Both the position numbers and the translations under genes were made by a program. This document shows, piece by piece, positions 36,531 to 41,854 of a DNA stretch of 41,854 nucleotides. The notes under the pieces were generated by a model that saw only the letters and a list, made by a program, of their open reading frames with translations, did not search any database and had not been told where the DNA came from. The number at the start of each line of letters is the position of its first letter. Position 1 is the stretch's first letter. This stretch comes from Comamonadaceae bacterium (GTDB taxonomy: Bacteria > Pseudomonadota > Gammaproteobacteria > Burkholderiales > Burkholderiaceae_C): contig CANJXV010000002.1 of the NCBI GenBank assembly GCA_947478935.1, positions 1-41,854 of the forward strand, written 5' to 3'.

Positions 36531-38513
36531 CTAGACCAGCAGCGCGTTCACGCGTTTGACGTACGCAGCCGGGTCTTCCGGCAGGCCGCCTTCGGCAAGC
36601 AGCGCTTGGTCAAACAGAATGTGCGCCAGATCGTGGAAATGCACCGAGCCGTCCAGCTTTTTCACCAGCGGATGCTCGGCATTGACTTCCAACACCGGCT
36701 TGACATCCGGCGCCTTTTGGCCAGCTTGCTTGAGCATGCGCGCCAGTTGGGTGCTCATGCCATCGTCCTGTACCACCAAACAAGCCGGGCTGTCCACCAA
36801 ACGGGTGGTGACGCGCACGTCTTCGGCCTTGTCTTTTAGGGCTTCTTTGAGCTTGGCCAGCGTGGGCTTGAAGGTCTCGGCGGTCTCTTCAGCGGCTTTC
36901 TTTTCTGCCTCGTCCTGCAAGCTACCCAGGTCTACCGCGCCTTTGGCCACGCTTTGCAGCGGCGTGCCCTCGTATTCATTCAAATAGTTCAGTGCCCACT
37001 CGTCCACACGGTCGGTCATGAGCAGCACTTCAATACCTTTTTTCTTGAACACTTCCAGCTGTGGGCTATTTTTTGCGGCGGCCAGAGTGTCGGCGGTGAT
37101 GTAGTACATCGCCTCCTGGCCCTCCTTCATGCGCGCTTTGTAATCGGCAAAGGACACGCTTACCGCATCGCTTTGCGTGGAGGCAAAGCGGAGCAATTTA
37201 GCGAGACGATCTTTGTTGGAAAAGTCTTCGCCCAACCCTTCTTTGAGCACCGCGCCGAACTCGTTATAAAAGCGGGTGTATTTACCGGCTAAGGCTTTGT
37301 CTTCTTCACTCACCACATCGGTGACGCCTTCGGCGTTGGCCTCGGGAAGCTTGTCGTTTTTCGCCAGGTCTTCGAGCATGCCCAGCACGCGTTTGGTACA
37401 ACCCTCGCGAATGGCTTTGACGTCGCGGCTTTCCTGCAACAGCTCGCGGCTGACGTTGAGTGGCAAGTCCGCCGAGTCCACCACGCCTTTAACAAAGCGA
37501 AGGTAGGTTGGCATCAGTGCTTCGGCCTCGTCCATGATGAACACGCGTTTCACATACAGCTTGATACCGGCGGTTTTTTCCCGGTTGTACAAATCCATGG
37601 GCGCTTTACCGGGAATGTAAAGCAGCTGCGTGTATTCGGTACTGCCTTCGACGCGGTTGTGGGTGTGGGCTAGCGGCGCTTCAAAGTCGTGGCTGATTTG
37701 CTTGTAGAAATCGTCGTACTGTTCTTGGCTGATGTCTTTTTTGGCGCGCGCCCAAATGGCGTTGGCCTTGTTGACGGTTTCCCATTCGCCGGTCTTGACC
37801 ATGCCGCCGGGCTGGCGTCCGGCTTTTTCGTCCTTGGGGTCGATCAAATCGCCGTCTTTCCATTCCTCTTTTTCCATGAGGATGGGCAGGCTGATGTGAT
37901 CCGAATATTTGTTGATGATGCCCTTGACCTTCCAGGTCTGCGCATAGTCCATTGCGTCTTCGCGCAGATGCAAGATGACGCTGGTCCCGCGTGCAGCGCG
38001 GCTCATGCTTTCCACTTCAAATGCACCGCCACCGCTGGCGCCGCCATCGCTGATCCAGCGCACGCCCTCGGACTCGGGCAATCCGGCGCGTCGCGTTTCG
38101 ACGGTGATTTTGTCGGCCACGATGAAGCCGGAATAAAAGCCCACGCCAAATTGACCGATCAGCTGCGAGTCAACCTTTTGGTCGCCGCTGAGTTTGCTGA
38201 CAAAGTCTTTGGTGCCGCTCTTGGCAATCGTGCCCAAGTTGTCGATGGCCTCTTGCTGCGACATACCGATGCCGTTGTCGGTGATGGTCAGTGTCTTGGC
38301 GTCTTTGTCCAGCGTGACCTTGACTTGCAGCTCGGTATCGCCGGCCATCAGGCTGCTGTTGTTAATCGCCTCAAAGCGCAGTTTGTCACAGGCGTCGGAC
38401 GCGTTGGAGATCAGCTCGCGCAGAAAAATTTCTTTATTCGAATACAGGGAATGGGTCACCAGGTGCAGAAGTTGGGCCACTTCGGCCTGGAAGGACAGGG
38501 TTTGCTTGCTCAT
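36531..38513 (-). CDS. htpG: Chaperone protein HtpG (Hsp90)
   Basis: [49 protein letters not shown]...[27 protein letters not shown]; start moved from 38579. Confidence 0.97.
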   Translation of the reverse strand: MSKQTLSFQAEVAQLLHLVTHSLYSNKEIFLRELISNASDACDKLRFEAINNSSLMAGDTELQVKVTLDKDAKTLTITDNGIGMSQQEAIDNLGTIAKSGTKDFVSKLSGDQKVDSQLIGQFGVGFYSGFIVADKITVETRRAGLPESEGVRWISDGGASGGGAFEVESMSRAARGTSVILHLREDAMDYAQTWKVKGIINKYSDHISLPILMEKEEWKDGDLIDPKDEKAGRQPGGMVKTGEWETVNKANAIWARAKKDISQEQYDDFYKQISHDFEAPLAHTHNRVEGSTEYTQLLYIPGKAPMDLYNREKTAGIKLYVKRVFIMDEAEALMPTYLRFVKGVVDSADLPLNVSRELLQESRDVKAIREGCTKRVLGMLEDLAKNDKLPEANAEGVTDVVSEEDKALAGKYTRFYNEFGAVLKEGLGEDFSNKDRLAKLLRFASTQSDAVSVSFADYKARMKEGQEAMYYITADTLAAAKNSPQLEVFKKKGIEVLLMTDRVDEWALNYLNEYEGTPLQSVAKGAVDLGSLQDEAEKKAAEETAETFKPTLAKLKEALKDKAEDVRVTTRLVDSPACLVVQDDGMSTQLARMLKQAGQKAPDVKPVLEVNAEHPLVKKLDGSVHFHDLAHILFDQALLAEGGLPEDPAAYVKRVNALLV

Positions 38514-38534
38514 AGGGTGAAAATGCCTCAAAAA

Positions 38535-38586
38535 TTGCGGGTTGCGCGCGTGTTGCGCCCATGCCCGGGATCCGGGCAACCCGCAA
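38535..38586. promoter_or_regulatory. Inverted repeat TTGCGGGTTGC-N30-GCAACCCGCAA upstream of htpG
   Basis: 11-bp perfect arms at 38535-38545 and 38576-38586 in the rlu-htpG intergenic region. Confidence 0.5.
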
Positions 38587-38645
38587 TTATGGGCGAGGGG
38601 GTCAATTTCAAGGCCGCTGTGTGCCGCGCACCGCAGCTTGCGGTC

Positions 38646-39608
38646 TTAAAAGCGTTCGTGCGGCGCCAGATAGCGCCACTGTCCGACTGGCAGATTGCCC
38701 AGCATGACTTTACCGATGCGCACCCGCTTGAGACCCACCACCTTCAGGCCTACTTGCTCGCACATGCGCCGGATTTGGCGTTTTTTCCCTTCGTGCAGCA
38801 CAAAGCGCAGTTGCTCGGGGTTTTGCCACTCCACTTTGGCGTGTTTGAGCGCCTGCCCGTCGAGACTTAGACCGTGGCGCAGCAATTGCAGCTTGGCAGC
38901 GGGGAAGACCGTTTGCACATCGTTGCTAACCGGGTCATCGTCGTCGATGCGGCTCAGTTGCGTGGGCTTGGGCACTGAGGCATAGGTGGCTGAAGCTGAC
39001 GTAGCTGCAGCTGTGTTTTCCACGCCCGTATAAACCACGCGCACCAGGTATTCTTTTTCTATTACGTGGTCCTCACCGATCAACTGGCGTGCTACGCGGC
39101 CGTCCTGTGTCAATACCAAGAGGCCCGTGGAGTCAATGTCCAAGCGCCCGGCGGGCACTAGGCTGCGCAATTGGCTGGGGTGAAAGAAAAAGCGGGCGTT
39201 ATCCTCGGCCCAGCGGTTTTGCGGCGCCACCAGGGTGATGGCCGGGCTGTGCCCGTCCTCGGCCTGCCCGCTGACAATGCCCAGCGGTTTGTTGATCAAT
39301 ACCGTCACTTGTTTCGCCTGCTGTCCTTTGGCCTCTTTGTCGATTTCAATGCGCACATCGGTAGCCACTTGCATGCCCATTTCGGCGATCTGGCCGTTGA
39401 CCTTGACCCAGCCTTTTTCAATCCAGGCATCGGCCTCGCGGCGCGAGGCCATGCCCAACTCGGCCATGCGCTTGTTTAGGCGCATGCTGCCGTCGGGACC
39501 TATGGCGGCGGTATTACTTTGGCCTGCCGGTATCGGCGCGCGCGCCGGCGGCGGCGCAGCCCGACGCATGCCGCCCGCAGGCAGAGGAGTTTTCGGGGGG
39601 AGGGACAT
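38646..39608 (-). CDS. rRNA pseudouridine synthase (RluF/RluB-like)
   Basis: S4 domain MRLNKRMAELGMASRREADAWIEKGWVKVNG; catalytic region VPAGRLDIDSTGLLVLTQDGRVARQLI; EGKKRQIRRMCEQVGLKVVGLKRVRIG. Confidence 0.9.
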   Translation of the reverse strand: MSLPPKTPLPAGGMRRAAPPPARAPIPAGQSNTAAIGPDGSMRLNKRMAELGMASRREADAWIEKGWVKVNGQIAEMGMQVATDVRIEIDKEAKGQQAKQVTVLINKPLGIVSGQAEDGHSPAITLVAPQNRWAEDNARFFFHPSQLRSLVPAGRLDIDSTGLLVLTQDGRVARQLIGEDHVIEKEYLVRVVYTGVENTAAATSASATYASVPKPTQLSRIDDDDPVSNDVQTVFPAAKLQLLRHGLSLDGQALKHAKVEWQNPEQLRFVLHEGKKRQIRRMCEQVGLKVVGLKRVRIGKVMLGNLPVGQWRYLAPHERF

Positions 39609-39677
39609 GCACGCTTTCCAAAAGGGGACTTAAGCGGGCATTCTATGAAGCTGCCTTTTTCGGCCCTCGTTTTCGCC

Positions 39678-40664
39678 CTATACAGTTTCCCATCCTTCGT
39701 GTTCGCTAGCGCGGTAAATGGCGTCTATGACTTGCTGGTTGTGCAGTGAGCTTTCCAGCGTGACGTGTTCCTCCATCGCTCCGCCAGCCGCGCGGGCAAA
39801 TGCTTCGACCTGGCACTTGTATTGGCGGCTGTCCTGGAAGCGGAATATTTGGCTCTGCGCGTGGTTTTGGTTGGTGAGTTCGACTTCTTCTGGCCCCCAT
39901 CGGTCGGCATTGAATGGAGACTTCACTTCGATAAACCCCTCGGTGCCATGAAACACCATCAGCTGCCGCGCGGCCAGCTGGGTGGCGATGTAAAAGCTCA
40001 GCTCAAAGCTGCCGAAATCAGCACGCACAGAGGAATAAATATCGGTGCCAAATTGCGGGTCACGCTCGGTGCTCGCTTGCACGCGCAGCGCTTCTTTGCT
40101 GGTGACAAAGCGGGTGGTGATGGTGGGGTAGACGCCGATGTCGGGCAAGCCGCCGCCACCAAGGTCAGGCTTATTGCGCATATTGTCCGGGTCGCGGTTG
40201 AAGTAGCTAAAGCAGCCCTGCACATGCTTGAGCGTGCCGATGGCGCCGCTATTGAGCAACTCGCGCACCTTGCGCCATACCGGCGCATAGGTCACCATAA
40301 AAGCTTCTGAGATGAGCACCCCATTGCGCTCGCGCGCCTCGATCAATTCGCCAATGGCCCCGGCGTGCAAGGCAATCGGCTTCTCGCACAAAACGTGTTT
40401 GCCCGCGTCGGCAGCTTTGATGCTCCACTCCACATGCTGCGAGGTGGGCAGGGGGATGTAGACCGCATCAATTTCGTCGGAGTCGAGCATCGCCTGGTAG
40501 GAGCCAAAGACGTAGGGAATTGCAAAGCGGTCGGCATAAGCCTGTGCGCGCCCCAGGTCGCGGCTGGCTACCGCACTAACCATGCAGTTCTCCGCATCGT
40601 GCAGGGCGGGAACCACTAGTTCGCGGCCAATTTTTGCAGTCGATAAGATTCCGAAACGTAGCAT
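39678..40664 (-). CDS. Gfo/Idh/MocA family oxidoreductase
   Basis: [47 protein letters not shown]...[32 protein letters not shown]. Start moved from 40991; extension is non-coding-like. Confidence 0.92.
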   Translation of the reverse strand: MLRFGILSTAKIGRELVVPALHDAENCMVSAVASRDLGRAQAYADRFAIPYVFGSYQAMLDSDEIDAVYIPLPTSQHVEWSIKAADAGKHVLCEKPIALHAGAIGELIEARERNGVLISEAFMVTYAPVWRKVRELLNSGAIGTLKHVQGCFSYFNRDPDNMRNKPDLGGGGLPDIGVYPTITTRFVTSKEALRVQASTERDPQFGTDIYSSVRADFGSFELSFYIATQLAARQLMVFHGTEGFIEVKSPFNADRWGPEEVELTNQNHAQSQIFRFQDSRQYKCQVEAFARAAGGAMEEHVTLESSLHNQQVIDAIYRASEHEGWETV

Positions 40665-40758
40665 GCATGCCTCCTTGGCGCGGGTATCACAGTGAGGCCG
40701 CCAGTGTATGGCCTTGATGGAAATGGCAAGCCCGGGCTTTTGGGCCTGCGTCCCTCGT

Positions 40759-41472
40759 TTAGCGCATGGGCGATGGGGTGCGCAGCGCTGCCAGATCCAG
40801 CACCCGCAGCCCGCCATACTCCACGGCAATAGATCCCTGGTCTTGCAAGGTGTTGAGCGCCTCGTTGACGCGCTGTCGCGACAGGCCCACCAGATAGGCC
40901 AGTTCCTGCTGCGTGATGCGCAGCACCTGGCCGACACCCGGATAAAGCACCGGGTTGAACAGCGCGGCCAGGCTGCGCGCCACGCGTACATCGGGGTTGT
41001 TCATGCGGTCAATTTCCCGGGCTGCGATAAATTGGGCCAGTCGCTCATTGAGCTGGTTCATCACAAAGCGGTTAAAGGCGATGGAATGGTCCAGTAGCCA
41101 GTGGAACGTATCCACATGCAGGCCTGCGACGCGGCTGTTGCGCAGGGCCTGGATGTTGTATCGGTAGGCTTCGCGCTTTAAGGCCGTGCCTTCGCCAAAC
41201 CAGCCGCCTGGCGGGATGCCGGTGTAGGTGATGGTTTGGCCCTGGGCGTTATCGGTGCTCATTTTGAGCAGGCCGTCGATCACGCCAAACCAGTAGGTCA
41301 CTGGCCTGCCGGTGCGGCAAAGCACCTCGCCGGGACCGGCTTCGGCAACCTTCAGGTCGGTGGCGGCGCGTTCGCGCTGGTCTTGGGTAAGCAGGCGCAT
41401 CCAGGGAATGGCTACTAATTCGCCCTCGGTTAGAGGCCTGCGGCGCTCGTGCAGGGCAGATTCAATGGGCAT
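40759..41472 (-). CDS. Crp/Fnr family transcriptional regulator
   Basis: Cyclic-nucleotide-like domain ([24 protein letters not shown]) and C-terminal HTH ([43 protein letters not shown]). Start moved from 41562. Confidence 0.9.
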   Translation of the reverse strand: MPIESALHERRRPLTEGELVAIPWMRLLTQDQRERAATDLKVAEAGPGEVLCRTGRPVTYWFGVIDGLLKMSTDNAQGQTITYTGIPPGGWFGEGTALKREAYRYNIQALRNSRVAGLHVDTFHWLLDHSIAFNRFVMNQLNERLAQFIAAREIDRMNNPDVRVARSLAALFNPVLYPGVGQVLRITQQELAYLVGLSRQRVNEALNTLQDQGSIAVEYGGLRVLDLAALRTPSPMR

Positions 41473-41581
41473 GGTGGGGCTCCTTGTTGGGTCATCACCC
41501 CGCCCGGCAGGGCGATTGGTGCCGCGGTTTTCGTCAGCTACCTGCAAGAGAAGGGAAAACACCTAGTCGAATTTTGGTCAA

Positions 41582-41599
41582 TTGTCGTGCAAACGACAA
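41582..41599. promoter_or_regulatory. Inverted repeat TTGTCGT-GCAA-ACGACAA between the Crp/Fnr gene and the acyl-CoA ligase
   Basis: 7-bp perfect arms, 4-bp spacer, in a divergent promoter. Confidence 0.5.
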
Positions 41600-41688
41600 C
41601 AAAACGTCAAATGGGCTTCTAGTATCCATCCTGATTGATGCGCTACCCTCTGAAAGTGGCAGCGACGCAGACCAGAAGGGCTTTTTCG

Positions 41689-41854
41689 ATGCAAACAACG
41701 TTTGTGCAATTGCTGATGCAGCACGCCAAAGCGCGCCCCCACGCGCCGGCTATGCGTGAGAAGGAATACGGAATCTGGCAGACCCTAACGTGGTCGCAAC
41801 TAGCAGCCATGGTGGAGCAACTCGCTGCCGGCCTGCACCAGGCCGGTTTGCGCC
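41689..41854 (+). CDS. AMP-dependent acyl-CoA synthetase, N-terminus (truncated by window edge)
   Basis: MQTTFVQLLMQHAKARPHAPAMREKEYGIWQTLTWSQLAAMVEQLAAGLHQAGLR, typical N-terminus of fatty acyl-CoA ligases. Confidence 0.75.
   Translation, partial: MQTTFVQLLMQHAKARPHAPAMREKEYGIWQTLTWSQLAAMVEQLAAGLHQAGLR

Noticed and set aside
38514-38645. HrcA/CIRCE control of htpG
   Set aside because: No TTAGCACTC-N9-GAGTGCTAA-like sequence seen in the upstream region.
37689-38870. 393-aa + strand ORF opposite htpG
   Set aside because: Antisense to htpG with His/Ala/Leu-rich content; an artefact of codon bias in GC-rich DNA.
40665-40991. N-terminal extension of the Gfo/Idh ORF ([11 protein letters not shown]...)
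   Set aside because: Overlaps the Crp/Fnr gene in another frame and looks non-coding; the true start [13 protein letters not shown] is at 40664.
1-41854. tRNA/rRNA genes, CRISPR arrays, prophage, integrases or transposases
   Set aside because: Read intergenic regions on both strands and ORF translations; found no tRNA cloverleaf-like sequence, regular spacer array, or phage/transposase protein. A tRNAscan/Infernal run would be decisive.

Overview
Chromosomal window from a GC-rich betaproteobacterium, probably Burkholderiales/Comamonadaceae (inferred from gene content and a familiar intergenic repeat). No rRNA, tRNA, CRISPR array, prophage or transposase was seen. Main blocks: (i) xsc (sulfoacetaldehyde acetyltransferase, truncated by the left edge) divergent from an IclR regulator; (ii) a CobS/CobT-like AAA+ ATPase / VWA pair with no cobN in the window; (iii) a type IV pilus minor-pilin operon fimT-pilV-pilW-pilX-pilY1-pilE, with an upstream same-strand gene for a small secreted FimV-like protein carrying five WV(Q/R)(Y/F) repeats; (iv) an orphan Bug/TctC solute receptor, a SauS-like CoA-acylating aldehyde dehydrogenase and a SauT-like CoA ligase, which with xsc complete a putative sulfoacetate route; (v) an ArgP-type LysR regulator, alanine dehydrogenase and enoyl-CoA hydratase; (vi) a compact arsR-arsC-aquaporin operon; (vii) a tandem DsbA/HCCA-isomerase-like protein whose promoter leads directly into a candidate structured RNA leader; (viii) a molybdopterin oxidoreductase, M20 amidohydrolase, coaX, icmF (B12-dependent fused mutase, with a perfect 24-bp palindrome upstream) and alkB; (ix) a 740-bp intergenic region with a dispersed hairpin repeat and a strong G-quadruplex motif; (x) housekeeping genes dbpA, FKBP PPIase, htpG, RluF/RluB-like synthase, a Gfo/Idh oxidoreductase, a Crp/Fnr regulator and the start of an acyl-CoA ligase. 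The observations I consider most worth following are the structured leader at 22474-22650, the FimV-like WVQY-repeat protein, and the dispersed C2-sulfonate pathway. All product calls come from reading the translations; no database search was run.
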